Source of the DNA: Prostheceraeus crozeri
Lineage: Eukaryota > Platyhelminthes > Polycladida > Euryleptidae
Assembly: GCA_907163375.1 (NCBI GenBank)
Contig: CAJQUW010009036.1
Location: forward strand, 21,001 to 85,000
Reading direction: 5' to 3'
DNA length: 64,000 nucleotides
How positions within the stretch are numbered: the first letter of the stretch is position 1; each line of letters starts with the position of its first letter. This document shows positions 13,080 through 24,643 of the stretch, one piece after another. The notes under the pieces are model-generated. The model searched no databases. It saw only the letters and a list, made by a program, of their open reading frames with translations, and was not told where the DNA came from. The position numbers were made by a program, and so were the translations under genes.

Positions 13080-13610
13080 AATAATAATAATAATTGTATA
13101 TATTCTTGGAAAATGGAAATCACTTTTACAATCATGTACATGCCACACACAGTTTGCAATGAAGAGACAATGTATAGTCATGGGAAGTAGACGGCAGTGA
13201 AAGTGATCACTGAAGTAAATATCAAAGCATTGAAAGATAAAAGATAAAAGTAGACTAGCATACATGCATATCATCACAGCTTACGTAGATCGCGGAGAAA
13301 GTCAGTTCGCATCACCCAGTCGATTGGCATATTGAGTCAAGGGAAGAAGGACTTGGATCTCCGGTCAGTTCGGGAAAGACTGAAAAGGAATCTATTTCCA
13401 AATCTCGACAACCTTGGAACTCGGTTGTGAAGGTTGTGACCTTGAAGACGCTTTATTCTGTGGAAAAGCCTTGACCTGATCTGGTGCCTTCGGATAAAAA
13501 GAGAATCTCTACCACATGAGCAGCCGCGAGTGTTGCCATTGCCATAAAATATGTTGTAGATCAATCGATGGGCGCGATTATCCACTCTCTGTAGCTTGAG
13601 TGACAACGCC
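13080..13610 (-). mobile_element. 3' end of a CR1/Jockey-type LINE
   Basis: A minus-strand frame (13337-13606) reads LQRVDNRAHRLIYNIFYG, then RRHQIRSRLFHRIKRLQGHN and ends SLSRTDRRSKSFFP. This is the usual end of the ORF2 protein in CR1/Jockey-like LINEs (a QN/DNRA.R.I segment, then a His-containing helix, then R..R.SF.P). After the frame comes an (ATT)n stretch at about 13079-13097, which fits the short microsatellite tail of such LINEs. The reverse-transcriptase core is absent, so the copy is 5'-truncated. Confidence 0.65.
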
Positions 13611-13636
13611 TTGCTCTAAAATCGAACACAGTTTAA

Positions 13637-14420
13637 ATGAATAATAGATCTTTCAAGCAGGTGACAGGAAATGAAATGGGCAGCAATGTTTCTTGTGCTG
13701 GTGCTATCATTTTCATGCACATGATTGAGGATGAGATTTTAACACAATTGGCTGGCAAAGTTATCTTATGGAAGAGGTATATCGATGACATATTTGCTGT
13801 TTACCGTGATGTTGACGCTGATGATTTGTTGGCACTATCCAACGATATACATCTAAATATTGCTTCCGCCTTGGAATCTCCTAGTGCTGTCACTTAACCG
13901 TATCTCGACATTCTTGTTTCGATTGATGGTTCAACTTTCTTATATACTGTGTTTTCTAAATCTACAAGATCGGCACATGTCATTCCACGGGACTCATGCC
14001 ATCCTCGTTCTCTGTTGCGTAATGTTCTACGAAATGATATGCAGAGCGTGCTATTACGAAGGGTTCTGACACACAGCTAGTGACGGAGCGATATCTTGCG
14101 AAGGGATATCCTGTTCGATGTATAAAAGCTGTCAAACACTCTCTAGCTAGAAATAGACGGAGAAATGATGACCCGAAGATATTTCGCACACTACCGTTTC
14201 ATAGTGAAAGAGACACTAGGGAAATAAGAAGTAGCTTGAAACGTACTGGACTTCATAGATATCTGGCTGTTAACTTCACCGCTCGACCCTTGCATCGAAT
14301 TCTATGTGCTAAGGACGAAAATGAGTGTAATAAAGTTAATTTCGTCTACTGTGGTTGCGTAGATGGGCGACTGAGCTGCACTTGGAAAGGTTGCGTGCAA
14401 AGACAATGGATAATATAAAG
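13637..14420 (+). pseudogene. Penelope-like element, RT palm and thumb fragment
   Basis: The first frame (13637-13897) carries FKQVTGNEMGSNVSCAGAI and WKRYIDDIFAVYRD, the palm motifs of Penelope-like reverse transcriptase, with the catalytic DD of YIDD. A second frame (14080-14418) carries YLAKGYPVRCIKAVKHSLAR and later ARPLHRILCAKDE, which correspond to the PLE region beyond the palm. The two are in different frames, so the copy is inactive. No GIY-YIG domain is seen downstream. Confidence 0.7.
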
Positions 14421-16030
14421 ACCATAAACTCCGCGAAAATTTGGAAACTACTTCTCAAAATGTATACTACTCGTTGAGGACAAAAAGCAGTAGTATGCAA
14501 TAAATCTATAACTTGCTGCAGTATAGAAGTACAAGATACCTCAACCGCAAGCGAATTTATGATGAACCATGGAAACTGGTGGAAGAAATCATTATAGAAC
14601 AATTGAAGGAAACATTCATTTCAAATTGTCCACAAAGTCGACAAATTATCATGACTCACCTCTCAAATTTTTTTACTCGCAAGAATTTTATTTATTCACA
14701 AAATACAAATTCAATGCTGAATTGTTGAAAGACTTGTAAATTAATTGCTTGTTTGTCTCTATACTTATGATATCACTGAAGCAGCAACATAAATCTAGTG
14801 GGCGGAATTGAAGCATGATTTTTGTGGAACTATGGTAATAATGCTCGAATCTAGACTTACAGTTCTGCTTCGAATAGTAGATGCCTTCGTGCTATCTGCT
14901 CCCTTGTCTTTACCAATTATAGTGATCGATTAATAACTTTTGGTAATGTTGGTGGGATTTGCATAAAAACTGACAGAGTACAACCGAAGCAGCAAATCAA
15001 TGCTAGCTTTGGCATCTGCCGATACATAACCGAGCATAGTAGATCCACTTTGTGCAAGAAAACAAGCATCAATTATGAGGAAACATAGCTTTCATTTTGT
15101 AATATCATCTTGATTGGAGTCACAAGCGATATCTTCCTAGCAGCATGCCGTCATGACTTCATTTTCATTATCACATCAGTACATCTGCTTGGTTTTTACG
15201 GCAGATAAAATTGAGAGCAACATTTGTTTTTGTGTACAGCAAAACATAATCCACAAAAGCATCTAATTCCATCCCCGCAGTCAAGACATTGACGAATGTG
15301 TTGATGTTTCATTTATAGCAAGTGAACTTACTTTGAATTTTTGGAAGAAATCAATTCACCAGTACGGTATTATCAAAAACCGTCTATTATCTTTGGGTGT
15401 TGTTGTCTTTGTTGAAGCCAGTTGATCAATGTCAAGAGCCAATACTGAAAATGGAAATCTGATGCTAATAATCTATCAGAATTCCATCCACTCAGTCGAG
15501 GCAGTGACGAATGTGGGGTTGGTCGGTCATGTTACAACACCATTTGTTAGATGGCAAATCTGAAAGATATTCGACATCAATATAATGAAGGTCGCAACAA
15601 TGAGAATATATTCACAGCCGTTGATCATGAAGTGTATAATTATAGTATCAATAGTGCTTTGGCTCTACTAAGACACACTAGATTCATTTTTTCACGCACA
15701 TCTGTAAGTCGATAATTAGGGACGCTGACACTGAGAAGCAAATAGTGGAAGCTGGCTGTTCCTACTACATGCCGAATTTAAAGAGAATCAATATTCTAAC
15801 TGTATCGTGCAATCAGGACAATTGAGTTAAATTTTATGACGTCACAATCAGTCTACGAGAATATATATATCTATATATATACGAGCAGCAATTTCTGTGT
15901 CTCAGACGAATATTCAGAAATTCCCTCTGGTTATGACTTCACTAGTGAGTGGTTTTTCCAATATCCAGAATAGGAATTGCTTTGCCACTTTTCCACTAAC
16001 AACTCCTGGCGGTTCAATATAAAGATATAT
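14421..16030. other. Non-coding host DNA
   Basis: Only short open frames. A short AT dinucleotide run lies at about 15862-15881. Nothing else supportable seen. Confidence 0.4.
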
Positions 16031-16194
16031 TTAGCCTCTTGAGGACGGGTTAGCTCACCTCGTCCTATTTTTAAACGCCAAATCTGCCCAGGTGGCGCAC
16101 CTCGTCCTCGGCACCTAAAGGCTGATTTTCTCATGTGCGCAACTCGGCAGTTGAATAGCAAATACGAACTCGTCCTCCATCCTTAACAGGTTAA
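16031..16194. mobile_element. piggyBac-like MITE (164 bp)
   Basis: The left end reads TTAG-CCTCTTGAGGA and the right end, on the other strand, TTAA-CCTGTTAAGGA, so the two are inverted copies flanked by TTAA-type targets, as in piggyBac-like elements. The interior is GC-richer than its surroundings and repeats CTCGTCCT words. No transposase. Confidence 0.5.
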
Positions 16195-17652
16195 ATATTA
16201 TAAGTAATTATGAATTCAGTATCAATATAAATACAGCATAATTCAGTATGAAATCAACAAAATCCAACAAAATCAATAAAAATTTATCTCTAAATAAAAT
16301 TTATTAATTAACAGGATCAATTATAATTTGATTTGTTCCTGCTCTTATCGACGAAATCATTAAAACACTTCTGTAATAAGCACTGCAATTAAGTAATTGT
16401 GCTATAAATTGTACGTACAGTCTAATATTCTTGGAGGTAATTTTCTAAGCTTCATCTACTGTGTGATTACAAAGGCTATTATAGAAAACATCCGAAGAAA
16501 ATGTTTGATATCAGGTGTTGAAGAAACGTTCACAACCAGTGCAAGAATCACGTTAATCATATAGACTCCTAGAGAATGAATGAAGATGAAATTTGCAGCG
16601 TTAAATTTGAAACCCGATTAAGACTCTTGAGACTACATATGCAATACCATAGAAAACTACTATATATTCTCATATTCTCTAAGTGGAAGTATTCCACTAC
16701 ATGCTATCGAGTCACCATCATCAAGTATTTCAATCTGATTATGACATTAAATGTAGTTTTATGGATCATAGAATGATTGCTTGTTCAAGGCAACGATATT
16801 ATCAAACCAACCGATATCTAATGAAATTCAGTGAAATATTTTCAAATAGCTTCTTTGTTGAACTAAGTTTGAGGGAAGAGCACGGGCATAGACACATTAG
16901 TTGTCACTCAGAAGAACTTAATAGAGAAAAGAAGTGAAAATAAAAAGTAGATTAATGATTAAACTGATCTAGGGAATGATAAATAATTTAAAACTGTACA
17001 ACAAAGACGACTAAAAGCAGAAATAAACAAAAGACAGAATGGAAAAATATATGGAAAAGTGAAGAAATAGTGAAGGTATAGGGAGAGAAAAAAATAGCAA
17101 TGCTGTAACTACATGTTTCTGTATAATAAAAATCGAGTGAAAATTAAGTGACTACGTCGTACTTTTGTCTGAAGTTATAACTAATTACAAAGCAACATAC
17201 TGAACGATTACCTCCTGATAACATATTGCATGCACTGACTGAGGGCAACCCAAATACGACTTGTAAAAATTATGAAATATGCGACGTAGTAATTTAAAAG
17301 TGAATTAACTGTACATTTTAAAAAATATTACCATGTGTCAATATGAGCGGTTAATACCCTCATCCGCAAGTCATTTCCATGTAACAATAATGAAGGTGTG
17401 TGCTACTTATACACACTGAAATGATCTATAGAAAACGGTAACACCCCAATTTTAAGTGGCAGGTGCTGGGTAAGATAATAAAGGAACAAATTCAATATTA
17501 CTTCATTTGGGTTTACGACTTTTGGGTTGTCTTAGTACTGATGAACTGGGATGAAATAAAAATTATTTTTTTAATAAAATTAAAAATATATATTTTTATG
17601 TATTCAAACATATTTAAATAATGAAATTTTGAATATTATTTAAATAAAAAAT
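16195..17652. other. Non-coding host DNA
   Basis: AT-rich; short open frames without recognisable content. Confidence 0.4.
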
Positions 17653-18520
17653 GTTTTTGCAGTCTTCAAAAGCAAACGTGAAACTGTGGAATTTTTCGAC
17701 TATTTGAATTCTTTGCATAAAAGTATTCAATTTACCATGGAAGATGAACAGGAGAAGCAAATCAAATTTCTCGACGTTATTGTCCACAAAAATGCAGATA
17801 AATTTGAGACTGAATGGACTTTGAAGGACACCAACACCGGTATTTGTGTTCGTAACGAATCGTTTGCTCCTTTCAAGTACAAAACTGCTGCTATTCGCTC
17901 CCTTATTTATCGTGCAAAGCGCCACTCTAGCAAAGATACTTATTTTGAGAGTGCTTGTAATGAAATCGCGTCTATGTTTATTAACAATGGTTTTCATGCT
18001 AAAGTCATCGAGAAAATTAGAGACAAAATGTTTAATTCCGGACCTAGAAATTGTCAAAATGATAATGGCTTGGACCGTGATCACATTTATTGGCAATTAT
18101 CGTACATCAAAGAAAAAGAAATGCAAACTCTCAGACTCGATCAATCGCATTTTGCCCGACACTTGCAAATTATCTGTCGTCTTCGATACTTTCAAAACGA
18201 GCAAATTGTTTCCGAACAAATATTAAATGACTGAGTCTCGTTTCTGTTGGCAATGCGACAGTTGCTATATTGGTGAAACTCGTAGACACTTTATCACCAG
18301 AATTCGTGAACACTTAGAAGGTCGACCTAAAGATACTGAGATAACCAAACACATTCATAGAAATAGATATGACAATTTCCAAATAGTTTTTCGCACTAAG
18401 TACACACGCACTGCTGAAAGTCTGGTCATGAAACAAATCAATAGAACCTTGATGAACGAACACGAGTCTTCAGTTCCAATTTTATTATTTTTGCATTTGA
18501 TATTGAATTCCGCAGTTTAG
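17653..18520 (+). mobile_element. Penelope-like element, C-terminal half with GIY-YIG
   Basis: A frame from about 17653 to 18234 reads VEFFDYLNSLHKSIQFTMEDE and IKFLDVIVHK, then a segment with SFAPFKYKTAAIRSLIYRA, which is the typical PLE sequence after the YxDD palm. A second frame (18227-18520) reads CDSCYIGETRRHFITRIREHL, the GIY-YIG endonuclease signature (Tyr-Ile-Gly, then Arg and His). The RT palm is missing and the two parts are in different frames. Inferred: a 5'-truncated, inactive copy of an endonuclease-bearing PLE. Confidence 0.75.
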
Positions 18521-18674
18521 ACGGAATTGTAAATTCAAATCAGTTTCCATTGCATTGCTTTTAGCATGTATTCAATTTTTGTGGCTTTAGACGCAGCTGC
18601 CAAGAGTTCTTTTAGCTTTGACATGTTCTCAATTGATGTATTTAACGGTTTTATCTGTATGTAACTTTGTCCTG

Positions 18675-19880
18675 AAGATAAGATAAGATAATTTATATTT
18701 AATGAAAATCATTTAAAAAGAACTTAACATGCATGAACTTTACGCCAGCCATGGCCATGAATGGCACTTAATGACGAGCGTTACACATAGAACATCACAC
18801 AATGTCATCAAAAAAGTGGTCAAGATCGACATTTTGTAATCTCTTTTTGAAACATTGAATGAATGAAGCACAAGTACAAGTGTTAGGCAAGTAATTCCAA
18901 ATTTTGTATACACGATAAAAGAAGGTGTTGGACAGACAATTATTAGCTGGGAGAGTAATAGGCTCAACTTGAGATAAATTAAACTGTCGACTGCGAGTGC
19001 AGTAAGACAAAAAATCTTTAATATCAAAATCAATCAGTCCATGATAAATTTTAAAGAATAAACATAGATCTTGTACAATGCGTCTTCTGTATTGTGAAGC
19101 TAAGTTAAGTAGGCGAAGGCGATGCTGATAATCAGTATAAAAGATATTACAACGTTGGCATAATCGCCTAGTAAAAAATCTCTGTACACGTTCAAGACAC
19201 AAAATATCCTGTTTTAAATATGGGTTAAATACTTGGCAATTATGCTCAAGAATTGGTCGTACAAAAGACTTATATCCAACAATTAACTTATCCTCATCAC
19301 AGAAAGTAAAAGACTTGAGCAAGCAACAAGCTCTACCAAATGCGGAGGAAGCAATTTTAGCACAAAGTGAACTGAATTTCAAATCAGGGGTAATAAGCAC
19401 ACCAAGGTCCTTAACCAACTCGTGAATAGGCACAACTTTATCATTCAATATGTAAGAATTGTCATTATGAAACTTTCTTCCCAAGGATAGCACCATACAT
19501 TTATCCGGAGATATTACTAATTGCCACTGTTTACACCAGCTATTTAAATTATTCAACGAAACCTGAGGAGATGAAGTTGACGAATCATGACACGAACAGT
19601 AAATTATTAGGTCGTCAGCAAACAATTTGTAAGATATTCCTTTCTCTATACAATCACCTATATCGTTTATATACATAACAAATAGAATGGGCCCGAGAAC
19701 TGTTCCCTGCGGAACCCCACTTGCGACGGAAACACGGTCTGAAATAGAACTGTCAATGATAACAGCTTGAGTTCGATCATATAGAAATGCTTTTATCCAA
19801 TTCAATAATTCAAACTGAATACCATACGCTTCAAGTTTAAGTAACAGTTTTCGGTGGACAACGGAGCAAAATGTATGTGA
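18675..19880 (-). mobile_element. 5'-truncated CR1/Jockey-type LINE
   Basis: A 336-codon minus-strand frame (18795-19805, open further upstream to about 19875) encodes the second half of a LINE reverse transcriptase. It shows VASGVPQGTVLGPILFVMYI, then KLFADDLIIY with the catalytic ADD, then a thumb with LVKDLGVLI, and ends NTFFYRVYKIWNYLP. There is no endonuclease and no RT finger region, so the copy is 5'-truncated, which is usual for LINEs. The 3' end lies near 18675-18700, where the minus strand has a TTATC-repeat tail. The frame is intact over its length, which suggests a fairly recent insertion. Confidence 0.8.
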
Positions 19881-20489
19881 ATAAATTTGAAACTTTGCTA
19901 AATGTATGTTATACTTACATTAACAGTACTCTATTTTCTGTATCAGCAATCCACTTCATCAGTATTAATGTACTGGTTCTTCAGTATTAACTAATTTATT
20001 TGAGATTTAATATGTTATTATTTATTTGATTTTTAATTTATTATTTATTTATTTATTTTAACTTCATTTATCCGTATAGTTCTTACTTTTAATGTTGTAC
20101 TATTGATTTTTGGTGTATTTTACTTAACGTCATTTCTTTGTATGTTAATTGATTATCAGTTATACGTGTCTTGCATTTATTTATTTATTTTTTGATCCTT
20201 TAATTTTTTCCATTCCGCTGTTATAATTGTTTTTATTTTATTTCTGCTGGATCTTACACTGTGTCATAAAGATTTTACACTGCATTATTGTATTGGACAC
20301 GATTTATTATGCGTTGCAGGCTCGTGAGATATCTATGAATCAACTCTTTCAGATCTGAGATGTCCGTATTCGTGTGAGTGGAATTTAATGAAGGATTGTG
20401 ATATTGAACATTGAATGTATGCATCACTTGTTGTAGTTCACGAGAGAACAAGCGTGGCCATGAACATACACAGGAGTTTTTATTAATGA
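19881..20489. other. AT-rich low-complexity DNA
   Basis: Contains TTTATTTATTTATTT-type runs (about 20035-20060 and 20175-20195). No coding content seen. Confidence 0.5.
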
Positions 20490-21182
20490 ATTAATATACT
20501 ACCGACATGACTCTCCTGTATAAGTAGTATGAAACAAGTTGGATATCAAAAGGAATGAATATTTGCTAATAAGCATCCTAACTAAGCGGAAATCAAACTG
20601 ATTATCAAGGGACTTTCATGAATTGTATTATAATGAAAGTCTTCATGAAAAAGTCGCGATAATATTTGTGCTTTTTTGGTTGAAATTTCAAGTTTTTAAT
20701 TCAATTTTCACCGGCATGATTTTATGATTTGATCACGCAATTCATGCCTCATTTCGAGAATCTGACTAGCAATATGGAACCATTTATATCTCTCAAAGTT
20801 AATTGAAATCATTGTCTTTGATTGTGATTTTGCTCTGTCAGTGGCAGGTTGCCTGTGATATGATCACGCTTAAGAAAATATTCTTGAAGTTGAGCATGAA
20901 AGTATTAGGAACCCATCGGATTGCTAATTTAGCAGACATTAAATCTCCATGGCTTTTATGACACTGAGAATCTGTGAAATGCCATCATTCCTTCTGCATT
21001 ACAATCATGATCATTCACTTTCGTTGTAGTTTCTTCAAAACTGCATAAATGTGCATATCTCACATTTGGAAACAATTCCGACTGTATCTCCTTTGAGTTC
21101 ATTTAATAAAATCGAAAGTGTATACACATTGGGGATTTAATAAATGCGGAGTTACCACTCTACCTAATATTCCTACTCTATG
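20490..21182 (-). mobile_element. CCATAGAGTA-family inverted-repeat element, copy A
   Basis: Member of a non-autonomous family with five copies in this window. On the minus strand it begins with the family end CCATAGAGTAGG and carries the family words ACTTTCGATTTTATTAAATGAACTC, an ATGAT-rich middle and the AAATATTCATTCCTTTTGATATCC-like part near 20550. The far end is lost, so it is truncated. No transposase frame. Confidence 0.7.
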
Positions 21183-22260
21183 GCGTGTAATATCTCGCCT
21201 GATAAAGTATTCCGCAATATATTTTGCCGTATTTACAAGATCGCGAAATGAAAACTATTTCACTTAACATTTCACAAATTGAATGTTTCGGTGTATACGT
21301 ATTTCATCTTAAAATATCATCGTTAAATGTCATCGGAAATCATGGATCTGTTTCAAGTAGGTGAATAACGTAAGCAATTTTTTTATTTCGCATATTCCCG
21401 TTTTCCAGAGATGATTCAGACTTTTATTTCGTCATGATAATCTGAAGATATGCAGGGAGAAAGGGCATGCTTCCCTTCACATGACTTGAGTGAGGATGAA
21501 AAATGAGCTCTCCCTGCATTCTTAGATCAATTTATTCAAGTAAAATTCAAATAACAGTCCAAACGCCTCGTGCACCACAGACTTAGTCATGGGCAACCCA
21601 ATAAGCAGGAAGGGCTTATTTTTTTCATTCCCTGTCATTTCATAACAAATCACCTCCCGTACGACGTTGTCAATAATTTCGCTTACTTTTCACCTCTCCA
21701 TTTCGTAAAGACGACCAAATATGCACGTTTTGCGGAATCACAAGAAATTTTTGGACGGTAGGTCAATTAGTGCAATCATCTTTAGAACAATGTACATATG
21801 AAGGCCTACTAGCATCTAATCATGATAGACTCATCACCATTTACCTGTCGTTCCCTCTTTCCAATTTTCTCTATAGAATGCGTTGGTAAGTAAGTAGTGA
21901 TTTATGTCAGTCTCACGGCTAAAATGCAGTGTTTTCAGCAGTCTAGGGAAGAATTGCGTTTCACAAAGACATGTGTCTGTAGCGCTCAAAAACGTAAGAT
22001 ATGGGAAATCACTGATAGAGATTCTAAAATTTCTATCAAGATAAATATGTAAATGATCAATGAGAAAGCTACAGAAAGTAAAAATATCAAAGAAAAGAAA
22101 GGATTTCAAGGTCGTTTTGCTACACTGTCAGGAAAAATCACTTTAATTGTTGACAAATTGTCAACCGATGTCCTTTTGGCGTTCCCTTAAAATCGTGTCC
22201 CCATTGTGGTTGAATATTAATAAGTATTAAGACAAGTAACCGGGCAATTGATAAATTTAT
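21183..22260. other. Non-coding host DNA
   Basis: Nothing supportable seen; open frames here are short and unrecognised. Confidence 0.4.
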
Positions 22261-22281
22261 CAAATCTCAACAGATGTAACC

Positions 22282-22325
22282 ACCACGATACATGTTTCGG
22301 TCTTTTGGGCCTCATCAGTCGTGGG
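22282..22325 (-). ncRNA. Hammerhead ribozyme motif (type I, short stem III)
   Basis: On the minus strand the conserved core CUGAUGAG (22311-22318) and GAAAC (22294-22298) are correctly spaced around a short stem II. Stem I pairs CCACGA with UCGUGG. Between GAAA and stem I is ACAUGU followed by A, giving a three-pair stem III with no loop and a GUA cleavage site. Such very short stem III is known for type I hammerheads of animal retroelements, which work as dimers. Stem II has one mismatch. It lies directly behind a tRNA-like sequence on the same strand. Confidence 0.75.
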
Positions 22326-22525
22326 TAGGTTTGAACCAGCGACGTTGGAGCTAGAGGACGTTCAAGCATACCCTCTAACCACAAGGCCACCGGACCATCT
22401 GTTGAGAGCGTGAATTAGCCAGGAAGGCACTGTTTTGACACAGGCACATGGGTGCATCCTCGAACCTGCGACGTTGGAGCTAGAGGACGTGCAAGCATAC
22501 CCTCTAACCACAAGGCCACCGGACC
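22326..22525 (-). repeat. tRNA-derived SINE heads, two tandem copies
   Basis: On the minus strand two copies (about 129-base period) of a tRNA-like sequence occur. Each begins GGTCCGGTGGCC, has an A-box-like TGGCCTTGTGG and a B-box-like GGTTCGAGGAT or GGTTCAAACC about 40 bases later. These are internal RNA polymerase III promoter elements. They do not fold as a normal tRNA with a 7-bp acceptor stem, so I call SINE heads and not tRNA genes. The second head runs straight into the hammerhead motif at 22282-22325. Confidence 0.65.
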
Positions 22526-22670
22526 ATCTGTTGAGAGCGTGAATTAGCCAAGAAGGCACTGCTTTAACGCAGGCACGTTGAGGGCGGACTGCATTCTACA
22601 ATCACTTAATACCGCATCCGAGATTGAGGCGCTTCACGCAGGCGCTACTCGTTACATGTTAAGACAAGTA

Positions 22671-22711
22671 GCGACTGATGAGGCCCAATAGGCCGAAACA
22701 TGTCTCGTGGT
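22671..22711 (+). ncRNA. Second hammerhead ribozyme motif, opposite strand
   Basis: Plus strand: CUGAUGAG at 22675-22682, a perfect 4-bp stem II (GGCC/GGCC, loop CAAUA), GAAAC at 22695-22699, then AUGUC and UCGUGGUGG. The cleavage site would be after C22704 (GUC). Stem III is again ACA/UGU without a loop. The stem I partner upstream (AGCGA) pairs only about four bases. With the motif at 22282-22325 and the shared CATCTGTTGAGATTTGATAA sequence behind each, the pair forms an inverted repeat about 390 bases apart. Confidence 0.7.
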
Positions 22712-22735
22712 GGATGCATCTGTTGAGATTTGATA

Positions 22736-23556
22736 AATAATAAGCATATTGCTTTTTTCAGAAGACTCTCGGGAGGACTCGTTATCTGATAAAACGTACG
22801 TGCACTCGAATATTTCAAAAGTTAAAATTAATTGATTTAATAAAATTAATTTGATTTTTAAACTAATCAAAGTTTAACAGTTTTAAAATTCCATGGTAGC
22901 CCTAATGCACGTAACAATGCAAGTAGTATTATTCAAACAAGCGGAGCATAAGCTCCTGTAGTATGCTTCTAAAATCACCTAGAGACACCATCAACTGCTT
23001 TGAATTTCGAATTTGTCTTTCATGAGCTTGTGTGTAAATACCTCTAATATGTATTACGTAAATGTCATGGCATAAGACAGCAATGATTATTATTTAATAT
23101 CAGTATTAAATTGATATCCCTGCTCATCCTGTGGGTACAGCACGGTGCAGCATGGTACTAAAGTTGATTTAGTTGCAAATCCAATGGATGTAAAGTTGAG
23201 CTCTAAATTCATCTACAAGGATTATCCATCTCCATAATGGTCAAACTTATAATTCGATATACTGTAATTATATCTATGCATTAACAACTATCCATCCTCA
23301 ATTGGTTAATATTTTCAATTTGATGCAAAGGGGAAATTATACGGGAGGTTTATTGCTAAATTTTCCGCGATGTAAGAAAATCTCTCTCTCTCTCTCTCTC
23401 TCTGAGTTAATGACGATTTTTCAACTTTTCAAAATAAAGGTCCCCGACGCGCATCGTCACAGTGGACAGTATCAAAGCGTAAGTAAATACACATGAAGTT
23501 GAATTAAATATAAAAATGATTCGGCAGTGACAACATCATTAGAGCGATTCCACACG
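22736..23556. other. Non-coding host DNA with a (CT)n microsatellite
   Basis: A CT dinucleotide run lies at about 23381-23403. Otherwise no coding or repeat content recognised. Confidence 0.5.
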
Positions 23557-24079
23557 TTACGGTCGTAACATTTTTTCACCACAAATGTCTCTAAATATTG
23601 ACAAATAGTGAATTCACATATTCTGAAAGTACCAAATAGATCAATTCACTCATATATATGCTCGTGTTATGTTAGTTTTCCTCAACATGGAATATTGTGT
23701 GTTCGAGGAAGCAACAAAGTTCGCTACGGTCGTAACAGAAAAACGACACTGTTTTTGGTATGGTGTACGCGTAAGAGTCTTTCTTCCTCGATAGTTGATT
23801 TTGTACATGCAGAATTATTTTCATCCTGTACATAAATATGATGCCTTCTGCTATAATGACAAGGTACTTTTATATTCCTCACTATCATTAAGTCAGCAGT
23901 TTTCTGTATTTGAAATCGCTACGGTCGTAACAGTTTTTGTAACATTAATTTCTGGCGGTATTAAGTGATTGTTTCTCATTTATATAGATATTTATCGGTA
24001 TTCGGTATTCAGAATAGATAACTCCGTTTCAAACAAGTCGAGATTGATAAATAGCTAATTTACCGTTACGGTCGTAACA
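23557..24079 (+). promoter_or_regulatory. Cluster of four TACGGTCGTAACA motifs
   Basis: The 13-base word TACGGTCGTAACA occurs exactly four times, at 23558, 23725, 23920 and 24067, all on the plus strand, spaced 167, 195 and 147 bases. Two copies are preceded by T, giving TTACG-GT-CGTAA, a near dyad. The sequence between them is unrelated. This looks like a clustered protein-binding site and not a tandem repeat. No adjacent gene is identified, so the function is unknown. Confidence 0.5.
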
Positions 24080-24643
24080 ATTGTAATGCAGGATGAAAAG
24101 ATACGACAGATTGTTATAGTACATTACTACTTCAAAAAGGGCTATGCAAAGCGTTAGTACCGTGTATTAACTACATGTCAACCATATTTCATTCATCAAA
24201 AGTTGTGTTTCCTTGTTGTCAGAGGTAGTTCAAAAGTATATACATTTGATAAAAGATTATGAGACTATTCATTCGCTTGAAACATTAATGAAAAATTACT
24301 CAAGTAAATTCATATACTCATAAATAGTATCAGTTATTTGAAATATTGTCAATTAAGAAACATTATGTATCGAATTGATTGATTTTAAGCAATTTTGATT
24401 TTCAACTCTCACGTGGAATTGCCCATTAGTTCATTCATGTTTGCGGTTGTGTCTTGTTCAACGCTATGAAACGTGCTTCGGCCATATTAGTCTGTATAAA
24501 ATTCGCTTGTTTGTTTATGATAGAAAGCTAGAAATTATCGATGTTCATTATTCTATCGGCATGGTCATTCAAACTATGTTCATACGGTGCACTTTTACGA
24601 ACTTGACAGTTCAAACTGCGTCTTTGTTCATTATATCGTAGCT
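24080..24643. other. Non-coding host DNA
   Basis: Nothing supportable seen. Confidence 0.4.

Noticed and set aside
22326-22525. True tRNA genes
   Set aside because: A and B boxes are present but no cloverleaf with acceptor stem and anticodon arm could be drawn, and the sequence runs into a ribozyme.
22362-22559. 65-codon frame with an internal repeat
   Set aside because: It is the translation of the tandem tRNA-like SINE heads.
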